64,000 nucleotides of DNA from NCBI RefSeq assembly GCF_900637545.1, contig NZ_LR134376.1, forward strand, positions 2,003,001-2,067,000, written 5' to 3'. The position numbers and the translations under genes are program-made. This stretch comes from Aeromonas encheleia. Lineage in GTDB: Bacteria; Pseudomonadota; Gammaproteobacteria; Enterobacterales; Aeromonadaceae. Shown in pieces: positions 49,215 to 58,029 of this stretch (position 1 is its first letter; every line of letters starts with the position of its first letter). The notes below the pieces were generated by a model. That model was not told the origin of the DNA. It made no database searches and worked only from the letters and a program-made list of their open reading frames with translations.

Positions 49215-50009
49215 GTGTTTTGGTCCCGATTATGGAAGTGGTTTTATCCTTCATCCCCCCGGCAGGAGAACGCCCCCGGGGCGCTGGAGTGGCGGCAGGC
49301 CCTGGCGGCCGTGCCCATATTGCAAGGTTTCTCCGAGGAGGACGAGGCGAGGCTGACGAAGCTGGCCCAGCAGTTTCTGGCCCGCAAGACGCTGACCCAG
49401 ATCGGGGTCGAGCTCACGTCCCGCCAGCAGGCGGTGCTGGCCCTGCAGGCGGCGCTGCCTATCCTGCACCTTGGGCTGGACTGGTATCGCGGCTTTCACG
49501 AGGTGATCATCATCCCCGAGCCCGTCACCCGCCGCCAGCAGGTGCAGGATGAGTTCGGCCTGGTCAGCGAATGGGAAGAGGAGAATGCCGGGGAATCCTG
49601 GCCCCAGGGGCCGCTGGTGCTGGCCTGGAGCGAGCTGCAGCAGGACGGGGACTGGGACGGTTTCAACCTGGTGATCCACGAACTGAGCCACAAGCTCGAC
49701 ATGCTGGGGGGGAATGCCGATGGGGCGCCGCCGCTGCCGAGCGGCATGGATCCGCGCCGGTGGACCCAGGCCATGCAGCGTGCGTTCGATGAGCTGGGTG
49801 CCCAGCTGGCCCGCCACGAGCCGACCGCCATCGATCCCTATGCCGCCGAGCATCCTGCCGAGTTCTTCGCGGTGTGCTGCGAGAGCTTCTTCACCGATCC
49901 GCTGGGGCTGCGGGGGGCCTATCCCGCCGTGTACGAGCAGTTCGTGCTGTTCTTCGGCCAGCAGCCGGCGGCCCGCTTCCCGGCCACCCGCCTGCTGGCG
50001 AGGGAGTAG
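49215..50009 (+). CDS. mtfA: Zinc-dependent peptidase MtfA (Mlc titration factor)
   Basis: 264 residues (E. coli 265) from a GTG start with GAGGAG 5 bp upstream. The zinc motif HELSH stands at residues 155-159 and the third ligand Glu lies in the AEHPAEFFAV segment. It resembles the M90 family. In E. coli it binds the glucose repressor Mlc and so raises PTS expression, and it has aminopeptidase activity. Likely in one unit with the GNAT gene; a terminator follows. Confidence 0.93.
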   Translation: MFWSRLWKWFYPSSPRQENAPGALEWRQALAAVPILQGFSEEDEARLTKLAQQFLARKTLTQIGVELTSRQQAVLALQAALPILHLGLDWYRGFHEVIIIPEPVTRRQQVQDEFGLVSEWEEENAGESWPQGPLVLAWSELQQDGDWDGFNLVIHELSHKLDMLGGNADGAPPLPSGMDPRRWTQAMQRAFDELGAQLARHEPTAIDPYAAEHPAEFFAVCCESFFTDPLGLRGAYPAVYEQFVLFFGQQPAARFPATRLLARE

Positions 50010-50041
50010 GGGCCCGCAGCGAGGCAAGCAGCCGGATAAAC

Positions 50042-50069
50042 AAAAGGCACCCCAAGGGGTGCCTTTTTT
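50042..50069 (+). terminator. Terminator of the GNAT-mtfA unit
   Basis: AAAAGGCACCCC-AA-GGGGTGCCTTTTTT. The satP gene converges on it. Confidence 0.92.
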
Positions 50070-50099
50070 GCATCGGCGCGGGCGCCAGATGATCGCGGA

Positions 50100-50696
50100 T
50101 TATGCGGCGGCCTTGAGCTGCACTGTGGCGGCTTTCTTGTGATCGCCGATGGGCAGCACGGTGCGGCCATACTGCTCGTTGATCACGGTGGCCATGGCCA
50201 GGTAGATGGCGCTGGCGCCGCAGATGATGCCTTCGAAACCGGCGATGGTGCCGATCAGGGCGCTGCCGGTGAAGTCACGGGCGGCCAGCAGGAAGAACAG
50301 CACGGTCAGGGAGGCGAACACGAACTGCTTCACGCGCGGGTAGTTGATGGTGCCGACCAGCATGAACAGGGTGAACATGCCCCACATCAGCAGATACCAG
50401 CCCATGAAGGCGTGCGGGGTGGCTTCGGCCAGACCCATGCCCGGCATCATCAGCAGGAACACCAGGCTCCACCAGAAGGTGCCGTAGGAGATGAAGGCGG
50501 TGACACCGAAGGTGTTGCCACGCTTGTACTCCATGATACCGGCGATGATCTGGGCCAGGCCGCCATAGCACAGGCCCATGGCCAGGATCATGGCGCTGAT
50601 GGGGAAGAAACCTGCGTTATGGATGTTCAGCAGAATGGTGGTCATACCGAAACCCATCAGACCCAGAGGGGCAGGGTTGGCCAATTTTTCGCTCAC
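50100..50696 (-). CDS. satP: Succinate-acetate/proton symporter SatP
   Basis: 198 residues from a GTG start with GGAG 8 bp upstream; the family begins (S/T)KLANPAPLGLMGFGMTT. Six helices, AceTr/GPR1-FUN34-YaaH family signature NPAPLGL, and the conserved end NEQYGRTVLPIG. Takes up acetate and succinate. With actP it gives this genome two acetate importers close together. Confidence 0.95.
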   Translation of the reverse strand: MSEKLANPAPLGLMGFGMTTILLNIHNAGFFPISAMILAMGLCYGGLAQIIAGIMEYKRGNTFGVTAFISYGTFWWSLVFLLMMPGMGLAEATPHAFMGWYLLMWGMFTLFMLVGTINYPRVKQFVFASLTVLFFLLAARDFTGSALIGTIAGFEGIICGASAIYLAMATVINEQYGRTVLPIGDHKKAATVQLKAAA

Positions 50697-51231
50697 GTGG
50701 TGTTCTCCAGCAATAGAGGTAGGGGTTGATAAAAGACGCGCGATTTTAGGCAGGCTCTGGACCCTGGGCAAGGGGAGAAATGCAGAAATAGTAAAAAAAC
50801 GACACGAAAAATTACCCAGGCCATGATTCGTGCCATCCAGGTAGAAAACAGGTAAATGAATAGGGGCGGTGAGGTTGATTTTTTGTGTGAATTACCAGGA
50901 TCTGAAACTGAATAACGGCACCCGAGATGGAGTCTGGCCGTCTCATCGCCTCCGGCAAGTCGGTATTTAACCCCATTTCGATTGAAAATTAGTCTCATAT
51001 GCCATCAGACAAGAGATCTTTAACACTATTTGAAACGGGACGCTGCGGCATAGTGCCAGCACCGGCACTATCCGGGAGGGTGTCAACGACGGCCACCATC
51101 ATGGCTGGTGGCTGGTGGCTGGTGGCTGGTGGCTGGGGCGCCGAGCGAGGCGATATGGCCGAGCAAGGCGATATAAGCGAAATGGAGGCGAGCGGGGATG
51201 GCGGGGCAGGCGATGGGAGAAGAGGGGAGAA
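50697..51231. other. Long noncoding gap upstream of satP
   Basis: No gene is recognised. The satP-proximal part is AT-rich and presumably holds its promoter (TACTAT-like -10 on the minus strand near 50795). Farther out there is an inverted repeat TAGTGCC (51051-51057) / GGCACTA (51064-51070). A short tandem repeat GGCTGGT, about five units, covers 51103-51137. Beyond that is purine-rich low-complexity DNA running up to the DUF748 terminator. Confidence 0.5.
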
Positions 51232-51253
51232 GGGGGGAGCCCAGGCTCCCCCC
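51232..51253 (-). terminator. Possible terminator of the DUF748 gene
   Basis: GGGGGGAGC / GCTCCCCCC hairpin just after the stop codon on the minus strand. The trailing sequence is C/T-rich instead of a clean T-run, so it is weaker than the others. Confidence 0.45.
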
Positions 51254-51259
51254 GCCGGC

Positions 51260-54157
51260 TCAGTCATCCAGCGTCAGCACCACCTTGGCGTCCTTGTCCG
51301 CCTCCTTTACCTGGCTGTCGAGCACGAACAGCCGCTCAGGCGCTATGCCCTGGGTATCCACCAGGAACTCCTTGGTGTTCTGGGCGCGGCGCATGGCGAG
51401 GTTGCGCAAGGACTTGGCGGTGATCAGCTGCTGGTCCCGCAGCAGGATCACGGCCTGGGCACGCAGGGCCGGGCTCGCCTCATCCAGGGTCAGCCGACTG
51501 GCCAGGCTGCCGAGATCCTCCTTGAAGCGCGCCTCATAGGCCTCACCCAGCGCGGCCTGCAGGGCGGGGTCCTGCTCCAGCACGCCGAGATCGACCGGGG
51601 CGCCGGTGAGCTTGGCCAGCACGCGCTCCAGTTTCTGGCGTTGCAGTATGGGGCGCTCCTCGTTGAAGTTGACCTTGCCGCGGATGTTCATGCTGAGCTT
51701 GGGGCGCTCCTTCAGCGCCTGGGCCAGGGTGCCGAGCTTGGTCTGCTGGCTCGGGGTGAGGCTCGGATCCCCCAGCAGGAAGGGCAGCTCATCGAGATCC
51801 TTGGTGCCGCCGGTCAGGGAGGCCAGCAGAGAGAAGGGGGAGGTGATGGCCTTGCCGAGGGTGTTGCCGAGCACGTCCCAGAAGATGTTGCCCAGGCTGA
51901 AATCCGGCTGATCCAGGTTGCCATTCACCTTGAGGTTCATCTTGATGACGCCGCTGGCGTCGCTGAGCAGGGCGATGGCGAGCCCGAGCGGCAGATCCTT
52001 GGCCTGCTCGCTCTTGACCTTCTCCCCCAGCTGCAGTTTCTTGATGGTGATGTCGTTGTCCCCTTCCAGCCGGTTGCCCTGCAACTTGTAGTTGAGCTTC
52101 ATGGAGAGCTGGCCCTTGTCGATGGCGTAGCCCGCATAGGTGCTGGAGTAGGGGGTGAAGGTGGTGAGCTCCAGGTTGTTGAAGGCCACGGCGATGTCGA
52201 GCACGGGATCGTCGATCAGCAGGTTGGTGCCGCCGCGGATGGTGACGGGGGCGTACCTGTCCACCTTGCCGTTGAAGGCGAGATCGGAGCGCTGGCCGGG
52301 AATGTTGCTGATGTGGCGGCTCTGGCCGGCGAGCGAGGCGATGTCCACCACGAACTCCGGGCTCAGGCTGCGATCGGCGAAGCGCAGATTGCCCTGCTCG
52401 GTGCGCACCTGATCGATGGTGATGCGGGGGGCAGGTCCGCCGGCCGGCTTGGCACTGGCCGGCTGTGGCAACAGCAGCTGCTGGACGTTGGTGACCCCAG
52501 TTTCGCTTATCTCGATGCGGGCGAAGGGTTGGCGCAGCAGGATATCGGCGATCCTGATCTGCTGGCTGATGCCGTCATAGCGCAGGCCACTCAGTTGCAG
52601 GCGCTCTATCTGCAGCAGGCGCTGGTTGTCGGCCCTGTCCAGCACCTGCAGCTTGTCGATGTCGAAGCCGCCGGTGACCTCCAGTTGGCGCAATGCCCCT
52701 TGCGCATCGGTCGCAATGGCCAGCTTGGTGCGGCTGCTGAGCAGGCCATCCTGCACCTTGACCCTCAGCAGATCCTGCAGATAGGGCTGGGCCCAGCTCA
52801 GCGGCAGCCCCTGCTGCTTGATCTCGCCGTCAAGCGCGAAGGGGGCGAGGCTGAGGGCGCCGTCGAAGTTCAGCTGGCTCTGGCCGTTGAGGGTGCTGGC
52901 GAGGGTCAGCGTCGTGGGTTGGCCAGTGGCGCTGCCCAAGGTGCCCAGATTGAGGTTCAGCCCGGAGAGCGAGCGCGCCAGCGCCTTGCCGCTGCTCGAC
53001 TCGGTCAGCTTGAGCTCGCCCTGGCTGATGCGGGTCTGCTTGAGCTGCCAGCGCCAGGGCTTGCCCGGCTGCTGTGGCTTGGCCGTCGCCTTGGCGGCGG
53101 GTGGCGGGACGAGCAGCTCGGCCAGATCCAGCCGCTGTCTGTCATCGAGCACGGCCATCACGGCCGGGGCCTTGAGCGCGATGGCGTCGACATCGAGGGA
53201 CTGCTTGCTGCCATCGAGCCGGATCCCGGTCAGGGCCAGCTGGTTGAAGCGGGCGAATTCGGCCCCCTTGGGCCGCTTGAGCTGCCAGTTGTTCAAGATC
53301 AGCTTGCCCTTCGACAGCCGCCAATCCAGCCCCTGCTTGCTCTGGCTCAGCCGGTAGTCCAGCTCGGCGCTGGCATCCCCCTTGGCCAGATTGACCTTGA
53401 GGTAGGGAGCCCAGAGCGGCGCGAAGGGGGAGAGCGGCAACTTGCCGAGGCTGAGTCGCCCCTTGCCGGCCCCGGTCAGGAGATCGAACTCCCCCTCGGC
53501 CTTGAGCGGGCTCTTCTGATTGAGGGTCGCACTCAGCCGGTAGCGATTGGCAGATGCCTGGGCCGTGGAGAAGTCGGGCAGCTCCAGCGCCACGGCCTGC
53601 AGATTGAGCGCTGGCACCCAGCCCGGGCTGCTCTGCTTGCGGCTATCCCGATATTGGATCTGGCCCTGTTCCAGGGCCAGCCGGTTGATGCGCACCAGCA
53701 CAGGCTCGGCGGCGGCGGGGGCCTGAGCCGGATCGGCAGCCAGCACCCCGGCCAGCGCCTCGGTCAGGTTGAAGCGCGGCTCGTGCTGGCCCTTGGCATC
53801 GGCGAGGCGGACCAGATCCAGGGTCGGCTTGGTCAGGATGGCGTCGGCCAGGATGATGGATTTTTGCTGCCAGCTCTCGCGCGGCAGGGGGATTAACTGG
53901 AGCCGCTCGAACGTCAGCAGGGGTTGCTGCTGCTCGTCGAGCAGGGCGGAGGGGCCGATGCTGAGGGAGGGATGGCGCAGATTGACCTCGATCTCCCCCA
54001 GGGTCAGCCGCAGACCATAGTGCTTGGCCAGCCAGCCGGGCAGGTGGCGTTGGGTGAGGTTGGGGGCTTGCCATAGCAGGATGAAGAGGGAGATAAGCAA
54101 GGCGGCGCAGAGATAGAGGGTATAGCGCAACAGACGAGCGGGCAGCGGCTTGAGCAT
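51260..54157 (-). CDS. AsmA-like DUF748 protein
   Basis: 965 residues from the ATG with CGGAG upstream. A single N-terminal membrane helix (LLRYTLYLCAALLISLFILL) is followed by a long beta-rich region of AsmA/TamB-like repeats (LTLGEIEVNLRHPSLSIG). An OmpA-like segment near the end (LAMRRAQNTKEFLV, IAPERLFVLDSQ) resembles a peptidoglycan-associated tail. It is probably anchored in the inner membrane and spans the periplasm. AsmA-like proteins are implicated in lipid transport to the outer membrane; a role for this one is inferred only. Confidence 0.85.
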   Translation of the reverse strand: MLKPLPARLLRYTLYLCAALLISLFILLWQAPNLTQRHLPGWLAKHYGLRLTLGEIEVNLRHPSLSIGPSALLDEQQQPLLTFERLQLIPLPRESWQQKSIILADAILTKPTLDLVRLADAKGQHEPRFNLTEALAGVLAADPAQAPAAAEPVLVRINRLALEQGQIQYRDSRKQSSPGWVPALNLQAVALELPDFSTAQASANRYRLSATLNQKSPLKAEGEFDLLTGAGKGRLSLGKLPLSPFAPLWAPYLKVNLAKGDASAELDYRLSQSKQGLDWRLSKGKLILNNWQLKRPKGAEFARFNQLALTGIRLDGSKQSLDVDAIALKAPAVMAVLDDRQRLDLAELLVPPPAAKATAKPQQPGKPWRWQLKQTRISQGELKLTESSSGKALARSLSGLNLNLGTLGSATGQPTTLTLASTLNGQSQLNFDGALSLAPFALDGEIKQQGLPLSWAQPYLQDLLRVKVQDGLLSSRTKLAIATDAQGALRQLEVTGGFDIDKLQVLDRADNQRLLQIERLQLSGLRYDGISQQIRIADILLRQPFARIEISETGVTNVQQLLLPQPASAKPAGGPAPRITIDQVRTEQGNLRFADRSLSPEFVVDIASLAGQSRHISNIPGQRSDLAFNGKVDRYAPVTIRGGTNLLIDDPVLDIAVAFNNLELTTFTPYSSTYAGYAIDKGQLSMKLNYKLQGNRLEGDNDITIKKLQLGEKVKSEQAKDLPLGLAIALLSDASGVIKMNLKVNGNLDQPDFSLGNIFWDVLGNTLGKAITSPFSLLASLTGGTKDLDELPFLLGDPSLTPSQQTKLGTLAQALKERPKLSMNIRGKVNFNEERPILQRQKLERVLAKLTGAPVDLGVLEQDPALQAALGEAYEARFKEDLGSLASRLTLDEASPALRAQAVILLRDQQLITAKSLRNLAMRRAQNTKEFLVDTQGIAPERLFVLDSQVKEADKDAKVVLTLDD

Positions 54158-54502
54158 GGTGGTCTCCGTTTGATGCGCACATGGTAGCAATTAATCGCCG
54201 GGGAAGCATGGGTTGCCGGATGCGCTACGCCGTACTCTGTCCAGCGCGTGGAGTGTGTCGCGTTCTGGTCGCGCCCTCGGCCCGCCACCCGCCATAGGCG
54301 GCGCCCTGCCATAGCGCGAGATGACTGCGTCTCTGGTGAAACGGAGTCGGGTTGGAGAGATAGATAGGGTCGCCGGGTCCTGACATTCCCCAGGCCGCTC
54401 GGCCACCCGGCCGGGGATGAGCCTGCCGGCGCCATCGGCCGGTGGCACCGCACAGCCCCAGCGTTTTCAGTGCCGCACCGGGGCGCGAGGGCTCAGCTCC
54501 GG
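54158..54502. other. GC-rich noncoding gap between DUF748 and liuR
   Basis: No gene, RNA or clear promoter is recognised. Several GC-rich partial palindromes occur (for example around 54290 and 54390-54440), but none is followed by a T-run. Confidence 0.5.
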
Positions 54503-54916
54503 TTAATCTGCGCTGGTCTTCAAGCCGTCGAGTGAATTGACGCAGCGCTGCTCGGCGGCGTCCAGCTCGGCCATCACCATCTGGATGTCTTCCAGTTGCT
54601 GGCGCAGGGAGTGACGCCGAGCCTCGATGAGCTGGATCATGGAGTGCAACTGCATCCGGCTCGAGCGGTCGGTGTCATACATGTCGAACAGCTCGCGGAT
54701 CTCCGCCAGGCTGAAGCCGAGCCGCTTGCCACGCAGGGTCAACTTCAGGCGGATCTTGTCCTTGTGGCTGTAGATGCGGGTCTGCCCCTCCCGGGACGGG
54801 GTGATCAGCCCCTCATCCTCGTAGTAGCGGATGGTGCGCGGGGTGATGTCAAACTCCTGCGCCAGCTCCGAGATGCTGTAGGTGACCTCCTTGCCGGAGA
54901 AGGGGCTGGCTTTCAT
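54503..54916 (-). CDS. liuR: MerR-family regulator of leucine/isovalerate catabolism, LiuR
   Basis: 137 residues. The MerR helix-turn-helix is YSISELAQEFDITPRTIRYY, then wing EDEGLITPSREGQTRIYS, and a dimerisation coiled coil. The C terminus lacks the cysteines of metal sensors. AGGAG stands 6 bp before the ATG. It is the last gene of the liu cluster here, not the first as usual in relatives. The start ATG overlaps the TGA of a small upstream frame (ATGA). A likely target is the palindrome at 61728-61749. Confidence 0.92.
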   Translation of the reverse strand: MKASPFSGKEVTYSISELAQEFDITPRTIRYYEDEGLITPSREGQTRIYSHKDKIRLKLTLRGKRLGFSLAEIRELFDMYDTDRSSRMQLHSMIQLIEARRHSLRQQLEDIQMVMAELDAAEQRCVNSLDGLKTSAD

Positions 54917-55104
54917 GGTGTGCTCCTGCGCATATCAAACTCCCGGTCAAGCACCGAGATGCTGCAAGTGATCGCCTTGCCGGAGAAAGGACCGGCTTGC
55001 ATGGCGTGCGCCTTGGGCATCTCAAATCCCCAAACAAGTACCGAGATGCCGCGAGTGATCTCCCTGTCGGAGACGCGATTAAGGACCATGGCACTCTCCC
55101 TGTG
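54845..55104. repeat. Three tandem imperfect copies of an ~86-bp segment covering the liuR start
   Basis: Copy 1 (54845-54930) is the start of liuR with its ribosome site. Copy 2 (54931-55017) and copy 3 (55018-55104) repeat it with substitutions; copies 1 and 2 agree at roughly three-quarters of positions by eye. Each copy contains CCGAGATGC, CGGAGA and CATGG at equivalent places. Unit lengths are 86 and 87 bp. Copy 3 overlaps the last codons of the HMG-CoA lyase gene. The DNA thus fills the gap between the two genes by partial duplication. Confidence 0.9.
54913..55089 (-). CDS. Small 58-residue ORF made of two degenerate liuR N-terminal copies
   Basis: ATG at 55089 is preceded by GGGAGAG (a good ribosome site) inside the end of the HMG-CoA lyase gene. 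The frame covers repeat copies 3 and 2 and stops at a TGA that overlaps the liuR ATG. The peptide holds two versions of the LiuR opening: SDREITRGISVLVWGFEM and SGKAITCSISVLDREFDM. It has no complete helix-turn-helix, so a regulatory function as a protein is unlikely. It could couple translation of liuR to the lyase gene. Whether it is translated is unknown. Confidence 0.45.
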   Translation of the reverse strand: MVLNRVSDREITRGISVLVWGFEMPKAHAMQAGPFSGKAITCSISVLDREFDMRRSTP

Positions 55105-56047
55105 CGATCTCATGCTGTGCCGCCAGTTGCAGGGCCCTGGCATGGAGCGCCCGACCGACCCGGGAGCCGTTGCCGTGGCCGAGACGCTCGCTCACCCATT
55201 GGCCGGTGGCGGCCAGCTTGTCCAGATCCACCCCGGTACTCATGCCGAGGCCGTGCAGCAGATAGACCACCTCCTCCGAGGCCAGGTTGCCGGAGGCCCC
55301 CGGCGCATAGGGGCAGCCGCCGAGGCCGGCCACCGAGCAGTCGATGGTGCGGATGCCGCGCTCCAGCGCCGGCAGCAGGTTGGCCAGGCCCTGGCCGTAG
55401 GTGTCGTGGAAATGCACCGCGAGCCGCCCCGCCGGTACCTCGTGCAGCACCGCATCCAGCATGGGCGCCACCGTGCCCGGGGTGCCGACGCCTATGGTGT
55501 CACCCAGGGAGATCTCGTGACAGCCGAGATCCAGCAGCCGCTCGGCCAGGGCGGCGACCCGTTTCGGGCGGGTCGGGCCGTCGAACGGGCAGGCGATGAC
55601 GGTGGAGAGGTAGCCCCGTACCTTGATGCCGAGGCGGCGCGCCTCCGCCACCAGGGGGGCGAAGCGGATCAGGGACTCCTCCACGCCGATGCCGATGTTG
55701 GCGCGGGTGAAGCCATCCGAGCAGGCGGTGAAGAGGCCGATCTCGTCGACCCGGGCGGCAATGGCGGCCTGCAATCCCTGCAGGTTGGGCACCAGGGCGC
55801 CGTAGCGAGTCGGGCCCTTGCGCGGCAGGGCATTAAAAAGTGCGGCGGAGTCCGCCATCTGCGGTACCTTCTTGGGGGAGACGAAGGCACCCACCTCGAT
55901 CCGCTGCAGGCCGCTTTCGGCGAGGCGGGCGATCAGCTCAAGCCGCTGGTCGAGCGGCAGGATGCGGGCCTCGTTTTGCAACCCGTCCCGCGGGCCCATC
56001 TCCACCAGGCTCACCCGATCGACCGGTATCCCATGTTCTCTGCTCAT
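55079..56047 (-). CDS. liuE: Hydroxymethylglutaryl-CoA lyase
   Basis: 322 residues. HMGL/TIM-barrel family: VEMGPRDGLQNE with the metal and catalytic Arg-Asp, HFHDTYGQGLAN with His ligands, and the GCPYAPGASGN loop. Here the Cys of the usual GLGGCPYA signature is present. It splits HMG-CoA to acetyl-CoA and acetoacetate, the last step of leucine degradation. It overlaps the upstream carboxylase gene by four bases. Its 3' end forms part of repeat copy 3. Confidence 0.95.
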   Translation of the reverse strand: MSREHGIPVDRVSLVEMGPRDGLQNEARILPLDQRLELIARLAESGLQRIEVGAFVSPKKVPQMADSAALFNALPRKGPTRYGALVPNLQGLQAAIAARVDEIGLFTACSDGFTRANIGIGVEESLIRFAPLVAEARRLGIKVRGYLSTVIACPFDGPTRPKRVAALAERLLDLGCHEISLGDTIGVGTPGTVAPMLDAVLHEVPAGRLAVHFHDTYGQGLANLLPALERGIRTIDCSVAGLGGCPYAPGASGNLASEEVVYLLHGLGMSTGVDLDKLAATGQWVSERLGHGNGSRVGRALHARALQLAAQHEIAQGECHGP

Positions 56048-58029
56048 GACGCGCTCTCTTGTCTGTTCTCGCCAGCGCCCGTATTGGGGCCCGTATCGGC
56101 GTCGGCAAAATGCACCAGCACAGTGCCCTGGCTCACCTGATCCCCTTGCTGGCAGAGCAGGGCGGTGATCATCCCCTCATGTTCTGCCCGCAACGTGTGT
56201 TCCATCTTCATCGCCTCCAGCACCAGCAGGGGCTGGTTCTTCTGGACGGACTGGCCGGCCTCCACCAGCAGCGCCACGACTATGCCGTGCATGGGGGCGA
56301 CGGCGCCGCTGCCCTTGTGGTGATCATGATGCGCCTGATGCTGCTGATCATCGGCCTCAAAATGGATGCTCTGCTCGCCGAGGCGCAGCAGAAAGGCCCC
56401 GGCCGCACCGGGCTGCACGGGGTAGCGCAACCAGCGCCCTGCCTGTTGCAGGCGGATATGATCCGGGCCCAGCTCATAAGGGAGCCGGCTCCCTTGCCAG
56501 TCGATCGCGCCCTCGGCGCCGGTCAGGCTCAGCACCCGACGTTCCTCGCCGATGTGCACCGCCGCCGTCCAATGCTGGCGATGGCCGAGTCGAAAACCGC
56601 TCGCCCGCTGCCAGGGCGCCGCACCGGCCACGCGGCTGGCGAGCCAGAGGGCGGCCAGCGGCCAGGCGAGCGCGGGAATGGCCTGCGGCTCGGTGGGGAT
56701 GGGCCACTGGGTGTGATGGCGCATGGCCAGCACGTCGGGCTCCTGGCACAGGCGCTGCAACAGCGGACCGTTGTGCACCAGCGGGCCGAGCGCCAGGGTA
56801 CCCAGGGCCTCGGCCAGGCGGGCAAAGGCCTCGGCGCGGCTCTGGCCGTGGGCGACGAGCTTGGCGATCATGGGATCGTAATAGGGGCTGACGGCATCGC
56901 CGGCGGCGACCCCGGTGTCGATCCTTACCCCCTCCGGCCAGTGCAGCCAGTGGATGGGGCCGCTGGCGGGCAGGAAACCGGCTCCTACGTTCTCGGCGTA
57001 GAGGCGCGCCTCCACCGCGTGGCCGTGCAGCTGCACCTCATCCTGGGTCAGGGGCAGGGGCTGGCCCTCGGCGACCGCCAGCTGCCAGGCCACCAGATCC
57101 TGGCCGGTGACGCACTCGGTGACCGGGTGCTCCACCTGCAGGCGGGTGTTCATCTCCATGAAGAAGAACTCCCCCTCGTACAGCAGAAATTCGATGGTGC
57201 CGGCCCCGACATAGTCGATGGCCCTGGCGGCGGCGACCGCCGCCTCACCCATGGCCTGGCGCAACTGGGGCGGGATGTCGGGGGCGGGGGCCTCCTCGAT
57301 CACCTTCTGGTGGCGGCGCTGCAGCGAGCAGTCCCTGTCCCCCAGATAGATGGCGTTGCCCAGGCTGTCGGCGAAGATCTGCACCTCCACGTGGCGGGCC
57401 TTGGGCAGGTAGCGCTCCAGCAGCACGTTGTCATCGCCGAAGGCGGCCAGGGCCTCGCGTTTCACCGCCGCCAGCGCCTGGTCGAACTCGTCTATTTGCT
57501 CGACCCGGCGCATCCCCTTGCCGCCGCCGCCGCTGGCGGCCTTGATCAGCAGCGGGAAGCCGGTCTGGCTCGCCTGATCACGCAACAGTGCAGGGCGCTG
57601 ATCCTGGCCGTGATAGCCGGGCAGCACGGGCACCCCGGCCGCCAGCATCAGCGCCTTGGCACCGGATTTGTCCCCCATGGCGAGGATGGCGGCGCCGCTC
57701 GGGCCGATAAATCGCACTCCCTGGGCCTCACAGGCGCTGGCGAAGTCGCTGTTTTCCGACAGGAAGCCATAGCCGGGGTGGACGGCATCGGCGCCCGCCT
57801 CGCGGGCGATGCGCAGCACCTTGGCGGCGTCGAGATAGCTCTCCCGCGCGGGAGCCGGCCCCAGGTGCCAGGCCTCGTCGGCCTCGCGCACGTGCATGGC
57901 ACCCTGGTCGGCATCTGAGTAGAGGGCGATGGTATGAATGCCGAGGCGGCGCGCTGTCTTGATGATGCGCACCGCGATCTCGCCACGATTGGCGATAAGA
58001 AGGCGTCGAATGGGCTTGCTGTTTGTCAT
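56044..58029 (-). CDS. liuD: Methylcrotonyl-CoA carboxylase, biotin-carboxylase/biotin-carrier subunit
   Basis: 661 residues. Biotin carboxylase domain: IANRGEIAVRIIKTARRLG, glycine-rich ATP loop KAASGGGGKGMR, and EMNTRLQVEHPVTE. Linker domain, then C-terminal biotin carrier with the biotinylation site LEAMKMEH. Carboxylates biotin for conversion of 3-methylcrotonyl-CoA to 3-methylglutaconyl-CoA. Assigned to the methylcrotonyl enzyme, not propionyl or geranyl, by the surrounding leucine genes. Confidence 0.95.
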   Translation of the reverse strand: MTNSKPIRRLLIANRGEIAVRIIKTARRLGIHTIALYSDADQGAMHVREADEAWHLGPAPARESYLDAAKVLRIAREAGADAVHPGYGFLSENSDFASACEAQGVRFIGPSGAAILAMGDKSGAKALMLAAGVPVLPGYHGQDQRPALLRDQASQTGFPLLIKAASGGGGKGMRRVEQIDEFDQALAAVKREALAAFGDDNVLLERYLPKARHVEVQIFADSLGNAIYLGDRDCSLQRRHQKVIEEAPAPDIPPQLRQAMGEAAVAAARAIDYVGAGTIEFLLYEGEFFFMEMNTRLQVEHPVTECVTGQDLVAWQLAVAEGQPLPLTQDEVQLHGHAVEARLYAENVGAGFLPASGPIHWLHWPEGVRIDTGVAAGDAVSPYYDPMIAKLVAHGQSRAEAFARLAEALGTLALGPLVHNGPLLQRLCQEPDVLAMRHHTQWPIPTEPQAIPALAWPLAALWLASRVAGAAPWQRASGFRLGHRQHWTAAVHIGEERRVLSLTGAEGAIDWQGSRLPYELGPDHIRLQQAGRWLRYPVQPGAAGAFLLRLGEQSIHFEADDQQHQAHHDHHKGSGAVAPMHGIVVALLVEAGQSVQKNQPLLVLEAMKMEHTLRAEHEGMITALLCQQGDQVSQGTVLVHFADADTGPNTGAGENRQESAS

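Noticed and set aside
50999-53896. Open frame of 965 codons opposite the DUF748 gene
   Set aside because: Mirror frame; it also runs through the 7-bp repeat and terminator hairpin. The minus strand has membrane helix and AsmA-like repeats.
54158-54502. tRNA, small RNA or pseudogene in the GC-rich gap before liuR
   Set aside because: No cloverleaf, no promoter-terminator pair and no frame with family motifs could be made out.
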